DNA of 64,000 bases from Sphingobium trunci (GTDB lineage Bacteria > Pseudomonadota > Alphaproteobacteria > Sphingomonadales > Sphingomonadaceae). Where the stretch lies: NCBI RefSeq assembly GCF_022664535.1, contig NZ_JAKUJY010000008.1:62001-126000 (forward strand), written 5' to 3'. Below, one piece after another: positions 18,845-27,752 of this stretch. The translations under genes and the position numbers were made by a program. The notes beneath the pieces are model-generated. The model did no database searches, was not told the DNA's origin, and worked only from the letters and a program-made list of their open reading frames with translations. Each line of letters starts with the position of its first letter. Position 1 is the stretch's first letter.

Positions 18845-19444
18845 GTGGCCGCGTTTCTTTTCGCGACCGGGAACATCGTCTTCGTCTCAGCCATCGTGCT
18901 GATGCTGCTCATAGGCGCGGTGCAGGCGATCGGCGTCGCGGGCGATGTGGATCTCGATCTGCATGCAGACACCGACCTGCTCGGCTGGCTGGGCTTAGGC
19001 CGCCTGCCATTGCTCATGCTGCTGGCCATCTTCCTTGCGCTGTTCGGTATGATCGGGCTGATCGCACAGCATCTGGCGCTGGATTTCACCGGCACCCTGC
19101 TCTCGCCGCTGATCGCCGTGCCCGCCGCCGCCGTCGCCAGCCTGCCCGCCACCAGCCTTGCCGGGCGGCTGCTCGCACCGCTCCTGCCCCGCGACCAGAG
19201 CAGCGCCCTGCCGCTTGACGCGCTGGTCGGCAGCTTCGCCCGCATCGTCACCGGCATCGCCCGGACCGGATCGCCCGCCCGCGCCCGCGCCGAGGATAGC
19301 TATGGTCAGGTCCATTATGTCATGGTCGAGCCGGACAATGCCGGCCAGACGCTGGAGGAAGGCGAAACCGTCCTGCTGGTCCGTCGCGAGGATCATGTCT
19401 TTCGCGCCATCTCGCATGGCGACCATTATCTGCCCCGCCTTTAG
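18845..19444 (+). CDS. YqiJ family membrane protein (NfeD-like OB fold)
   Basis: The 199-residue protein has three hydrophobic segments (about 3-30, 52-75 and 84-108) and a C-terminal OB-fold domain (about 125-199, with VHYVMVEPDNAGQTLEEGETVLLV). This is the layout of YqiJ/NfeD-type partners of flotillins, and a flotillin-family gene follows directly. It should form a membrane complex with that protein. The start codon is GTG. The two genes are separated by 237 bases of palindromic repeats, unusual for a partner pair. Confidence 0.85.
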   Translation: MAAFLFATGNIVFVSAIVLMLLIGAVQAIGVAGDVDLDLHADTDLLGWLGLGRLPLLMLLAIFLALFGMIGLIAQHLALDFTGTLLSPLIAVPAAAVASLPATSLAGRLLAPLLPRDQSSALPLDALVGSFARIVTGIARTGSPARARAEDSYGQVHYVMVEPDNAGQTLEEGETVLLVRREDHVFRAISHGDHYLPRL

Positions 19445-19478
19445 AGCAGGCTGCATGAAATTGGACGCAACCTGCTCT
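19443..19478. repeat. Inverted repeat at the end of the YqiJ gene
   Basis: Arms AGAGCAGG and CCTGCTCT flank a 20-base centre. The 5' arm begins inside the gene's stop codon. It resembles alphaproteobacterial intergenic palindromes and lies next to the three 63-bp repeats. Confidence 0.65.
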
Positions 19479-19480
19479 CA

Positions 19481-19669
19481 GTCTTTATTGTCGCATCGCT
19501 TCAGGCGGAAAACCGGTGCCCACTTTTCCGCACGATGCTCCAAGTCTTTGTTGTCGCATCGCTTCAGGCGGAAAACCGGTGCCCACTTTTCCGCACGATG
19601 CTCCAAGTCTTTGTTGTCGCATCGCTTCAGGCGGAAAACCGGTGCCCACTTTTCCGCACGATGCTTTAG
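19481..19669. repeat. Three tandem copies of a 63-bp palindromic REP-like unit
   Basis: Units start at 19481, 19544 and 19607 and are nearly identical; the first has a single A for G and the last diverges in its final bases. Each unit contains a long imperfect palindrome: GCATCG, then GCGGAAAA, a CCGGTGCCCA centre, then TTTTCCGC and CGATGC. The unit is of the type scattered through alphaproteobacterial intergenic regions (established knowledge), but tandem triplication is unusual. The 63-base period is a multiple of three, so frames stay open through it. There are no unique spacers, so it is not a CRISPR array. Confidence 0.9.
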
Positions 19670-19681
19670 CTGGAGAATGTC

Positions 19682-21388
19682 ATGAATCTGCCTGCCGTGC
19701 AGCAGAGCTTTTCGCTCATGCCCTATCTGATCATCTCCGGGACCGGCCTGCTCCTGCTGATCGTGCTGGGCGTCGTGGTGGCCCGGCTCTACAGGCGGGC
19801 GTCGAAGGAAATCGGCTTCGTGCGTACCGGTTTCGGCGGGGAAAAGGTGGTGATGAACGGCGGCGCGCTGGTGCTGCCGATCTTCCACGAGACGATGCCG
19901 GTCAACATGAACACGGTGCGCCTTGCGGTGGAGCGCAAGAACAGCGATGCGCTCATCACGCTCGACCGCCTGCGCATCGACGTGAAGGCGGAATTCTACG
20001 TCCGCGTCCGCCCCGACGCCCAGTCGATCGCGACCGCCGCCCAGACGCTGGGCGCGCGGACGATGAATCCGGAGGCGCTGAAGGAACTGGTCGAGGGCAA
20101 GTTCGTCGACGCGCTGCGCTCGGTCGCGGCGGGGATGACCATGAACCAGCTCCATGAGCAGCGCAGCGAATTCGTGCAGAAGGTGCAGCAGGTCTCCTCG
20201 GTCGACCTCGCCATGAATGGCCTTGAGCTGGAGAGCGTGTCGCTGACCGGCCTCGACCAGACCTCGATCGAGCATTTCAACGCCAACAACGCCTTCGATG
20301 CCGAGGGTCTGACCAAGCTGACCGAGCAGATCGAACTGCGCAAGAAATCGCGCAACGACATCGAACAGGAAACCCGCGTCCAGATCGAGACCAAGAATCT
20401 GGAGGCGGAGCGCCAGTCGCTGCTGATCGCCCGCGACACCGAATTCGCCCGGCTGGAGCAGGAGCGCGAGATCGAGATGCGCCGGGCCGCCCAGGTCGCC
20501 GAAGTCGCCCGCGAACAGTCGCTGCGTAGCCAAGAAGCCGATCAGGCCCGGATCGAGGCGAAGAAGCTGGTCGACAGCCAGCAGATCGAGGCCGACCGCG
20601 CCGTGCAGCAGGCCCGCATCGCGCAGGAACAGGCACTCGAACTCGCGCGGCAGGAACAGCAGATCGCGGTGCAGAACAAGAGCCGCGAGGAAAGCCAGGC
20701 CAAGGCGGAAGCAGACGAAGCGCGCGCCAAGGCAGTGGCGGCCGAGGAGCAGGTCCAGACCTCCCGCCAGACCGAGATTGCCGAACGGACCAAGCGGATC
20801 GAACTGATCGACGCCGCGCGCGAGGCGGAGCGTGCCGCCATCCAGGTCCGGGTCGAGGCGGAGGCGGAGAAGCAGGCGGCTGCCGACCGCGCCGAAGCGC
20901 TGCGCCTGGCCGCCGAGGGTGAGGCGGAAGCCGCCAAGCTGCGCGCCGAGGCCGACAGGGTGCGCTTCGAGGTGGAGGCGGCGGGGCAACGCGCCGTCAA
21001 CGAGGCGGCCAATCTCCTGTCCTCCGACCAGATGTCGCTCCAGACCAAGATGGCGCTGCTCAAGGTGCTGCCCGATCTGGTGCGCGAGGCGGCCCGGCCG
21101 ATGGAGGCGATCGATTCGATCAGGATCGTGCAGGTCGACGGCATCACCGGATCGAACGGCGACGGCGCGACGGCGATCGCGGGCGGGGAGCAGAATCTCG
21201 CCAATGCCGCCGTTTCCGCCGCCTTGCGCTATCGCGCGCAGGCGCCGGTGATCGATGGACTGATGAAGGAACTGGGCCTGGACGGGTCGAGTCTCGACGC
21301 ACTGGTCAAGGGCGCGGTCGATGCGCCCGCCGCACCGGTCATCGTCGAGAAGATCGCGGCTGAGGAAAAGGCACTGTCGCAATCCTGA
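19682..21388 (+). CDS. Flotillin family protein (YqiK-like)
   Basis: The 568-residue membrane scaffold has an N-terminal TM helix (about residues 14-34), an SPFH/Band 7 domain (about 40-215, with MNGGALVLPIFHETMPVNMNT-like strands) and a long coiled coil rich in Glu, Ala, Arg and Gln (about 220-460). The C-terminal domain contains LLKVLPDLVREAARPMEAID. Flotillins organise membrane microdomains, and the YqiJ/NfeD partner precedes it. Both probably form one oligomeric complex at the inner membrane. Expression may be affected by the repeat cluster just before its start codon. Confidence 0.93.
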   Translation: MNLPAVQQSFSLMPYLIISGTGLLLLIVLGVVVARLYRRASKEIGFVRTGFGGEKVVMNGGALVLPIFHETMPVNMNTVRLAVERKNSDALITLDRLRIDVKAEFYVRVRPDAQSIATAAQTLGARTMNPEALKELVEGKFVDALRSVAAGMTMNQLHEQRSEFVQKVQQVSSVDLAMNGLELESVSLTGLDQTSIEHFNANNAFDAEGLTKLTEQIELRKKSRNDIEQETRVQIETKNLEAERQSLLIARDTEFARLEQEREIEMRRAAQVAEVAREQSLRSQEADQARIEAKKLVDSQQIEADRAVQQARIAQEQALELARQEQQIAVQNKSREESQAKAEADEARAKAVAAEEQVQTSRQTEIAERTKRIELIDAAREAERAAIQVRVEAEAEKQAAADRAEALRLAAEGEAEAAKLRAEADRVRFEVEAAGQRAVNEAANLLSSDQMSLQTKMALLKVLPDLVREAARPMEAIDSIRIVQVDGITGSNGDGATAIAGGEQNLANAAVSAALRYRAQAPVIDGLMKELGLDGSSLDALVKGAVDAPAAPVIVEKIAAEEKALSQS

Positions 21389-21412
21389 TGCATCGTCATT
21401 AGGATCGCATCC

Positions 21413-22060
21413 ATGCGCCGCTACGATGTTCCCCGCCACATGCTGGCCATTGGCCTTGCGGCGCAGGCGGGGTTTATCGATGCGCTCGGTTTCCTCAAGC
21501 TGGGCGGGCTGTTCGTCTCCTTCATGAGCGGCAATTCGACGCGGCTGGGTGTCGGCATCGCGTCCGGAACGGCGGTGGCGTGGACCGCCGCAGGCCTGAT
21601 CGGCGCCTTTGTCGGCGGCGTCGTGGCGGGCGCCCTGGTGGCGCAGCGCGCGGGGCCATGGCGCAAGCAGGCCGTGCTCACCCTGGCGACGCTGCTGCTG
21701 CTCTGCGCCGCGCTGCTGACCCTGTCGGGTGAACCTGACAATGGCCTGACGCTGCTGATGGCGGCGGCGATGGGCGCGGTGAACAATGTGTTCCAGCGCG
21801 ACGGCGAGGTCAGCATCGGCGTCACCTACATGACGGGCGCGCTGGTGAAGCTGGGCCAGCAACTGGCCGTGGCGCTGACTGGAGGCGCCGCGTGGAACTG
21901 GCTGCCCTATCTGCTGCTCTGGCTGGGACTGGTGGCAGGCGCGGTGACGGGCGGATGGCTCTTCACCCTGATGGATCTGCACGCGCTCTGGATCGCCACG
22001 GCCTCTTCCGCGCTGCTGCTGCTGTGGAGCATCCGCCTCCGTCCGTTGCACTTGGCATGA
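21413..22060 (+). CDS. YoaK/DUF1275 family membrane protein
   Basis: The 215-residue product has six predicted hydrophobic segments and the family motifs GFIDALGFLKLGGLFVSFMSGN near the start and NNVFQRDGEVSIGVTYMTGALVKLG in the middle. The family is widespread in bacteria, and no biochemical role is firmly known; transport is suspected. It follows the flotillin gene by 24 bases, so co-transcription is likely, and is followed after 28 bases by an MFS transporter gene. Confidence 0.88.
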   Translation: MRRYDVPRHMLAIGLAAQAGFIDALGFLKLGGLFVSFMSGNSTRLGVGIASGTAVAWTAAGLIGAFVGGVVAGALVAQRAGPWRKQAVLTLATLLLLCAALLTLSGEPDNGLTLLMAAAMGAVNNVFQRDGEVSIGVTYMTGALVKLGQQLAVALTGGAAWNWLPYLLLWLGLVAGAVTGGWLFTLMDLHALWIATASSALLLLWSIRLRPLHLA

Positions 22061-22088
22061 AGATGGCCAGCGCCTAGGGCCGAACGGC

Positions 22089-23360
22089 ATGCCCCCGTCC
22101 GCCCAACCACCCCATCGCCGCACGGCCAGACCCGTTGGCGCGATCGCTTTCATCCTGGTGACCGCGCTGCTCGACGTCATGTCGATGGGGATCATCATCC
22201 CGGTCCTGCCCCGGCTGATCGAGACGCTCGCCGGATCGAACGCCGCGGCGGGCATGTGGAACGGGCTGTTCGTGGCGCTGTGGGCGGCGATGCAGTTCAT
22301 CTGTTCGCCGGTGATCGGTTCGCTGTCCGACCGGTTCGGGCGGCGCCCGGTGATCCTGATCTCGGTCGCCGGGCTGACCCTCGACTTCGTGCTGATGGCA
22401 CTGGCGCCCAACCTCTGGTGGCTGGCGGTGGGCCGGATGCTGGCGGGCGTGACCTCCTCCAGCTTCACCTCGACTTTCGCCTATATGGCCGACATCACCC
22501 CGCCGGAGGGCCGGGCGCGCGGCTATGGACTGATCGGTGCGGCCTTCAGCGGCGGCTTCGTCGCCGGGCCTCTGCTCGGCGGGGCATTGGGCGAGATTTC
22601 CCTGCGCGCGCCCTTCTGGACGGCGGCGGGCCTGTCGGGCCTCGCCTTCCTCTACGGGCTGTTCGTGCTGCCGGAATCCCTTGCCCCCGACAGGCGCATG
22701 GATTTTTCCTGGAAGCGGGCCAACCCCTTCGGCGCCCTGCGGCTGCTCCGCTCGCACCCGGAACTGTCGAGCCTCGCCATCGTCAACTTCCTGCTTTATT
22801 TCGCGCACCATCTCTTCTCCGCCGTGTTCGTGCTCTATGCGGGCGACCGCTATGGCTGGGGCGCGTGGCAGGTGGGCACGCTGCTGGCGCTGGTGGGCCT
22901 CATGGACATGGCCGTGCAGGGGCTGCTGGTCGGGCCGGTGGTGAAGCGGCTGGGCGACCGGACGACCATGGTGATCGGCCTCAGCTTCGGCGCGATCGGC
23001 ATTCTCGCCATGGGCCTCGCGCCCACTGGCTGGCTGTTCGTCGCGGCCATGTTGCCCAATGCGCTCTGGGGCCTCGCCATGCCGACCATCCAGTCGCTGA
23101 TGACCCGGCGCGTGTCGGAGTCCGAACAGGGCCAGTTGCAGGGCGCGAACAACAGCGTAGGCTCGATCGCAGGCATTCTCTCGCCGCTTTTCTTCGGGAC
23201 GGTCTATTCGCTGTCGGTGGGCGCCAGGCCGGCGCTGCCCTTCATCGGCAGCGCCTTCCTGATCGCGGCTGCCGTTCTGGCGGGCGCTGCGCTGCTCGGT
23301 TGGCGCGCAGGCCGGGGCGATGGCGCGGCTTCGCTGGACAAGGGCGCCCAAGCGCACTAA
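22089..23360 (+). CDS. TCR/Tet family MFS transporter
   Basis: The 423-residue protein has 12 hydrophobic segments and the motif-A loop [12 protein letters not shown] between TM2 and TM3, with the Tet-type motif [13 protein letters not shown] in TM1. Such transporters exchange protons for drugs such as tetracyclines, but many chromosomal members have other or unknown substrates, so resistance should not be assumed. No TetR gene adjoins it. The GC-rich codon use matches the neighbours, so recent acquisition is not indicated. Confidence 0.88.
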   Translation: MPPSAQPPHRRTARPVGAIAFILVTALLDVMSMGIIIPVLPRLIETLAGSNAAAGMWNGLFVALWAAMQFICSPVIGSLSDRFGRRPVILISVAGLTLDFVLMALAPNLWWLAVGRMLAGVTSSSFTSTFAYMADITPPEGRARGYGLIGAAFSGGFVAGPLLGGALGEISLRAPFWTAAGLSGLAFLYGLFVLPESLAPDRRMDFSWKRANPFGALRLLRSHPELSSLAIVNFLLYFAHHLFSAVFVLYAGDRYGWGAWQVGTLLALVGLMDMAVQGLLVGPVVKRLGDRTTMVIGLSFGAIGILAMGLAPTGWLFVAAMLPNALWGLAMPTIQSLMTRRVSESEQGQLQGANNSVGSIAGILSPLFFGTVYSLSVGARPALPFIGSAFLIAAAVLAGAALLGWRAGRGDGAASLDKGAQAH

Positions 23361-23406
23361 CCGGGCGCGAATCCCTAACCCCCTCCGGTCAAGCAAAGGC
23401 GATTCG

Positions 23407-24966
23407 ATGACGCTGCCCCTTCAGGATTCCATCCTTATCGTGGACTTCGGCAGCCAGGTGACGCAGCTCATCGCCCGCCGGGTGCGCGAGGCGGGCGTCT
23501 ATTCCGAAATCGCCCCCTTCAACAACGCCGCCGAAGCCTTCGAACGGCTGAAGCCCAAGGGCATCATCCTCTCGGGCGGCCCCTCCTCGGTGATGTGGGA
23601 GGACAGCCCCCGCGCGCCGCAGCATTTCTTCGAGGCAGGCATTCCGATCCTGGGCATCTGCTACGGCCAGCAGACGATGATGCAGCAGCTGGGCGGCAAT
23701 GTCGAAGGCGGCGAGAGCGGCGAATTCGGCCGCGCCTTCATCGAAGTGAAGAAGGGCTGCGCGCTGTTCGACGGCCTCTGGGCCGAGGGTGAGCGCCACC
23801 AGGTCTGGATGAGCCATGGCGACAAGGTGACGCAGCTCGCGCCCGGTTTCGAGGTCGTCGCCGTCAGCGAAGGCGCGCCCTACGCCATCACCGCGAACGA
23901 GGAAAAGCGCTTCTACGCGACGCAATTCCACCCCGAAGTCGTCCACACCCCGGACGGCGCCAAGCTGCTCGCCAATTTCGTCCGCCATGTCTGCGGCCTT
24001 GCCGGTGACTGGACCATGGCCGAATTCCGCGCGACCAAGATTGCCGACATCCGGGCACAGGTGGGTGAAGGCCGGGTGATTTGCGGCCTGTCGGGCGGCG
24101 TCGACAGCGCCGTGGCCGCCGTGCTGATCCACGAAGCGATCGGCGACCAGCTGACCTGCGTGTTCGTCGACCATGGCCTGATGCGGCTGGGCGAGGCGGA
24201 GCAGGTCGTCAGCCTTTTCCGCGAACATTATGGCATCAAGCTGGTCCATGTGAATGCCGAGGAACGCTTCCTGGGCGGCCTCGCTGGCCTCACCGACCCG
24301 GAAAAGAAGCGCAAGTTCATCGGCGCCGAATTCATCGCCGTGTTCGAGGAAGAGGCGAAGAAGATCGGCGGCGCGGATTTCCTCGCCCAGGGCACGCTCT
24401 ATCCCGACGTGATCGAGAGCGTCAGCTTCACCGGCGGCCCCTCGGTGACGATCAAGTCGCACCATAATGTCGGCGGCCTGCCGGAACGCATGAACATGAA
24501 GCTGGTCGAGCCCTTGCGCGAACTGTTCAAGGACGAGGTCCGCGTGCTGGGCCGCGAACTCGGCCTGCCGGAGATTTTCGTCGGCCGCCATCCCTTTCCC
24601 GGCCCCGGCCTCGCCATCCGCATCCCCGGCGAAGTCGCCAAGGAGCGCTGCGACATTCTCCGCAAGGCCGACGCCATCTATCTGGAGGAAATCCGCAACG
24701 CCGGTCTGTACGATGCGATCTGGCAGGCCTTCGCGGTGCTGCTCCCGGTCCGCACCGTGGGCGTGATGGGCGACCACCGCACCTATGACAGCGTCTGCGC
24801 CCTGCGCGCCGTGACCTCGACCGACGGCATGACGGCGGACATCTATCCCTTCGACGCCGCCTTCCTCAGCCGCGTCGCGACCCGCATCATCAATGAGGTC
24901 AAGGGCATCAACCGCGTGGTCTACGACTATACGTCGAAGCCGCCGGGTACGATCGAGTGGGAATGA
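23407..24966 (+). CDS. guaA: GMP synthase (glutamine-hydrolysing)
   Basis: GuaA converts XMP to GMP with glutamine and ATP, the last step of guanine nucleotide synthesis. The 519-residue enzyme has a class I amidotransferase domain (nucleophile Cys85 in ILGICYGQQ, His/Glu in [10 protein letters not shown]), the ATP-pyrophosphatase domain with the P-loop SGGVDS, and the C-terminal dimerisation domain ending [13 protein letters not shown]. The start at 23407 gives the standard N-terminus. It converges on the ridA-like gene. Confidence 0.97.
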   Translation: MTLPLQDSILIVDFGSQVTQLIARRVREAGVYSEIAPFNNAAEAFERLKPKGIILSGGPSSVMWEDSPRAPQHFFEAGIPILGICYGQQTMMQQLGGNVEGGESGEFGRAFIEVKKGCALFDGLWAEGERHQVWMSHGDKVTQLAPGFEVVAVSEGAPYAITANEEKRFYATQFHPEVVHTPDGAKLLANFVRHVCGLAGDWTMAEFRATKIADIRAQVGEGRVICGLSGGVDSAVAAVLIHEAIGDQLTCVFVDHGLMRLGEAEQVVSLFREHYGIKLVHVNAEERFLGGLAGLTDPEKKRKFIGAEFIAVFEEEAKKIGGADFLAQGTLYPDVIESVSFTGGPSVTIKSHHNVGGLPERMNMKLVEPLRELFKDEVRVLGRELGLPEIFVGRHPFPGPGLAIRIPGEVAKERCDILRKADAIYLEEIRNAGLYDAIWQAFAVLLPVRTVGVMGDHRTYDSVCALRAVTSTDGMTADIYPFDAAFLSRVATRIINEVKGINRVVYDYTSKPPGTIEWE

Positions 24967-25006
24967 TCGACCCGACCGGCGGCGATGCCATCAATCCTGG
25001 TCCCTC

Positions 25007-25405
25007 CTACACCTGCGCGGGGATGCGGGCGATCACCTTGATCTCGAAATCGAAGCCAGCAAGCCAGTTGACGCCGACCGCCGTCCAGTTGGGATAGGGC
25101 GGAGCGCTGAAAATCCGGTTCTTGACGGCCATGACGGTTTCGAACTGGTTTTCCGGATCGGTATGGAATGTCGTCACATCGACGATGTCGTCGAACGAGC
25201 AGCCGGCTGCCTCCAGCGTTGCCCGCAAATTGTCGAAAGCCAGTTCGACCTGGCGTCCGAAATCGGGTTCGGGGCTTCCATCGGACCGGCTGCCGACCTG
25301 CCCGGAGATAAAAAGAAGCTCACCCGCGCGGATCGCGGCCGAATAGCCATAGGCCTCGTAGATTTCATGCTTTCCGGCAGGGAAAATCGCCTCGCGTTGT
25401 GTCAT
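25007..25405 (-). CDS. RidA family protein
   Basis: The 132-residue protein has the YjgF/YER057c/UK114 fold, with LLFISGQVGSRSDGSPEPDFGRQ and the C-terminal WTAVGVNWLAGFDFEIKVIARI. RidA proteins hydrolyse reactive enamine/imine intermediates; this member is of a divergent subgroup and its substrate is uncertain. The conserved arginine that binds the substrate carboxylate in classical RidA is not obvious near position 105 (PNWTAVG replaces P.R..V), so it may not be a true deaminase. It is divergent from a TetR gene with two operators between, so it is probably repressed by that protein. Confidence 0.85.
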   Translation of the reverse strand: MTQREAIFPAGKHEIYEAYGYSAAIRAGELLFISGQVGSRSDGSPEPDFGRQVELAFDNLRATLEAAGCSFDDIVDVTTFHTDPENQFETVMAVKNRIFSAPPYPNWTAVGVNWLAGFDFEIKVIARIPAQV

Positions 25406-25455
25406 TTCGTCATATCCTTTTCATGACTGATGGCACGGACAGGGCCGCACCTTTT

Positions 25456-25500
25456 CACATACGATATGTATGTGAACTATTGATATACGCTTCGTATGTC
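25456..25500. promoter_or_regulatory. Two TetR operators between ridA-like gene and tetR
   Basis: Site 1 (25456-25474) is a perfect palindrome CACATAC-GATAT-GTATGTG. Site 2 (25482-25500) is GATATACG-CTT-CGTATGTC with one mismatch. The shared core is ATACG/CGTAT or its variant, and the centres lie 26 bases apart. Their place between divergent genes makes control of both genes likely. Confidence 0.75.
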
Positions 25501-25538
25501 AATTCCTATATATGGTCACGCACACATCGGAGCATTGA

Positions 25539-26135
25539 ATGATGGCGAAGCGACGCATCGAGACGATGGAGGAAAACCGGGCAAAGCTCATCGCCGCGGC
25601 GCGGAAGGCCTTTGCGGAAAAGGGCTACTCCGCTGCCTCGATGGATGAACTGACTGGCGAGGTGGGGCTGACGCGAGGGGCACTCTACCATAATTTCGGG
25701 GACAAGCGGGGCCTTCTGGCAGCCGTCGTTCACCAGATCGATGCCGAAATGGCTGCGCGGGCGCGGGAAACAGGCACCCAGGCCGGAAACGACTGGGACG
25801 GCCTGCTCGCCGAAGGGACGGCCTATATCGAGATGGCGCTCAATCCCGAAGTCCAGCGCATCGTTCTGCTCGATGGACCGGCGGTGCTCGGCGATCCGTC
25901 ACAATGGCCCAGCCAGAATGCCTGCCTGCAGGCGACGAAGGAGACGGTGGAGCGGCTACATGAGCAGGGAATTCTGAAGCCCGTGGACGCGGAGGCGGCA
26001 GCCCGGCTCGTCAATGGCGCAGCGCTCAACGCCGCGCTCTGGGTCGCGGCCGCCGAAGATCCCGAAGACATATTTCCCAAAGCGGTCGAGGCGTTCCGGC
26101 ACATGACCGCCGGTCTGCTCGCGAGGCCAACCTGA
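25539..26135 (+). CDS. TetR/AcrR family transcriptional regulator
   Basis: The 198-residue protein has the N-terminal TetR helix-turn-helix (AARKAFAEKGYSAASMDELTGE then LTRGALYHNFGDKRGLLAAVV) and a ligand-binding C-terminal part with a TetR_C-type LNPEVQRIVLLDGPAVLG segment. It probably represses the divergent ridA-like gene and itself through the two palindromes. The inducer is not known. The start at 25539 has GGAG at a six-base spacing. Confidence 0.92.
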   Translation: MMAKRRIETMEENRAKLIAAARKAFAEKGYSAASMDELTGEVGLTRGALYHNFGDKRGLLAAVVHQIDAEMAARARETGTQAGNDWDGLLAEGTAYIEMALNPEVQRIVLLDGPAVLGDPSQWPSQNACLQATKETVERLHEQGILKPVDAEAAARLVNGAALNAALWVAAAEDPEDIFPKAVEAFRHMTAGLLARPT

Positions 26136-26149
26136 TCCCGGCAAGACAT

Positions 26150-26185
26150 CCGCGGCGAGAGCCGCGGGCGTTTCAGGAAACGCCC
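26150..26185. terminator. Two adjacent perfect hairpins after tetR
   Basis: Hairpin 1 has arms CCGCGGC and GCCGCGG with a GAGA loop (26150-26167). Hairpin 2 has arms GGGCGTTTC and GAAACGCCC with a two-base centre (26166-26185). They overlap by two bases, so they compete or stack. They lie between converging gene ends and probably stop transcription from both sides. Confidence 0.7.
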
Positions 26186-26200
26186 ATCCGGGGCAAAGCC

Positions 26201-26461
26201 TCAGATCTCATATTCCGGCCGCCATTGCGGACTGAGAAAGGCCGGTTCCGGCAGGTCGGGCTGGCGCTGGCACATTTCGCCATAGAGGCGCTTGACGATC
26301 CTGCTGCCGGTCCGGGTGAAAAAGGCCGGCACCAGCCCATGGATGATCGCGGCCAGCCCGGCCGCCACCATCAGAAAGCCGAAGCGCGTCGCCACCTGGA
26401 AATGCTCGCCATAGCTTTCATTGACGTCTCTGGGATGGTTCAGGAACAGGCGGTCGATCAT
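26201..26461 (-). CDS. DUF6356 family protein
   Basis: An 86-residue protein that begins MIDRLFLNHPRDVNESYGEH, has a membrane segment at about residues 27-50 (FGFLMVAAGLAAIIHGLVPAFF) and a cytoplasmic tail. The family is found in alphaproteobacteria, has no known function, and its members are near this size. It converges with tetR and is divergent from the aminotransferase gene that follows. Confidence 0.8.
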   Translation of the reverse strand: MIDRLFLNHPRDVNESYGEHFQVATRFGFLMVAAGLAAIIHGLVPAFFTRTGSRIVKRLYGEMCQRQPDLPEPAFLSPQWRPEYEI

Positions 26462-26576
26462 CGCTTCTCGCTCGGGCTATTGGGAAAGCAGGCATGATAG
26501 ATCATCCGCGGGCGGCATGGCAGGGCCGATCGCACGCAACTTGACCCGTCCGGCCGAATCCCGGCACATCTTCCCC

Positions 26577-27752
26577 ATGACCAGCGCCCCGCTTCTTGGC
26601 CATCCCGTCTACCGGGATATGCCCACCACCATTTTCGAAAAAATGTCCGCCCGCGCCCGCGCGACCGGGGCGATCAACCTGGGCCAGGGCTTTCCCGACG
26701 GCCACGGCCCGGAGGATGTGCTGCGCGCCGCCGCCGATGCGCTGCTCACGCGGTCCAGCCAATATCCCCCCATGGCGGGCCTCGTCGAACTGCGCGAAGC
26801 GGTCGCGGCCCATTATGCCCGCCACCAGGGCCTCGACCTCGGCGCGCAGGAGGTCATCGTCACCTCCGGCGCGACCGAAGCGATCGCCGCCAGCCTGCTC
26901 GCGCTGATCCGGCCCGGCGACGAGGTGCTGGTGCTGGCGCCGCTCTACGATGCCTATCTGCCGCTGATCGAGCGCGCGGGCGGCGTGGCGCGGGTACTGC
27001 GCCTCACCCCGCCCGACTGGCGCATCGGCCGGGAGGCGCTGGAGGCGGCCACCGGCGAAAAGACCCGCTTCCTCCTGATGAACAATCCGGTGAACCCCAC
27101 CGGCATCGCCCTGCGCGAGGAGGAACTGGCGCTGCTGGCCGACCATTGCCTGCGCCATGACCTGATCGCCATCTGCGACGAGGTTTGGGAGCATGTCGTC
27201 TTCGACGGCATCACCCACCGGCCGCTGATCGGCTTGCCCGGCATGCGGGACCGCACGGTGAAGATCGGCTCTGCAGGCAAGATCTTCTCTGTCACCGGCT
27301 GGAAGGTCGGCTGGATGTGCGCCGCGCCGCCCATCGCCGCCCTGCTCGCCCGCGCGCACCAGTTCATCACCTTCACCACCCCGCCCAATCTGCAATGGGC
27401 CGTCGCCGAAGGCCTCGCCAAGCCGGAGGACTGGTTCGCCGGGATGCGCGCCGCCTATCAGGCCTCCCGCGACCGGCTGACGGCGGGGTTGCGCGGGGCG
27501 GGCTATGTGGTGAACGCCAGCGCCGCGACCTGGTTCGTGACGATCGACCTGCCCGCTTCCGGCATCGCCATGGACGATGTCAGCTTCTGCGAGCGGATCG
27601 TCGATGCGGCGGGCGTGGCGGCGATCCCGATCTCCGCCTTTTACCCGGAAGAACCGGTCACCCACCTCGTCCGCCTCTGCTTTTCCAAGGCGGACGAGGT
27701 TCTGGATCAGGCGGTGGCGCGACTAGCTGCTTTCCGTGCGTCGCTGGCCTGA
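26577..27752 (+). CDS. Pyridoxal-phosphate aminotransferase (class I/II)
   Basis: The 391-residue enzyme belongs to fold-type I aminotransferases of the kynurenine/methionine aminotransferase-like group: AINLGQGFPDG at the start, NNPVNPTG, and ICDEVWEHVVFDG. The pyridoxal-phosphate lysine is K235 in SAGKIFSVTGWKVGW. The likely substrates are methionine, glutamine or aromatic amino acids with a 2-oxo acid; specificity cannot be read. The ATG at 26577 gives a standard N-terminus. Its 3' end overlaps the converging membrane-protein gene by 46 bases. Confidence 0.9.
   Translation: MTSAPLLGHPVYRDMPTTIFEKMSARARATGAINLGQGFPDGHGPEDVLRAAADALLTRSSQYPPMAGLVELREAVAAHYARHQGLDLGAQEVIVTSGATEAIAASLLALIRPGDEVLVLAPLYDAYLPLIERAGGVARVLRLTPPDWRIGREALEAATGEKTRFLLMNNPVNPTGIALREEELALLADHCLRHDLIAICDEVWEHVVFDGITHRPLIGLPGMRDRTVKIGSAGKIFSVTGWKVGWMCAAPPIAALLARAHQFITFTTPPNLQWAVAEGLAKPEDWFAGMRAAYQASRDRLTAGLRGAGYVVNASAATWFVTIDLPASGIAMDDVSFCERIVDAAGVAAIPISAFYPEEPVTHLVRLCFSKADEVLDQAVARLAAFRASLA

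Noticed and set aside
19481-19669. CRISPR-like repeat array
   Set aside because: The 63-bp units are directly adjacent with no unique spacers and no cas genes are nearby; they are palindromic dispersed repeats.
22089-23360. A tetracycline resistance determinant
   Set aside because: The protein is of the TCR/Tet transporter type, but base composition is native, no tetR gene adjoins it and such chromosomal transporters often have other substrates.
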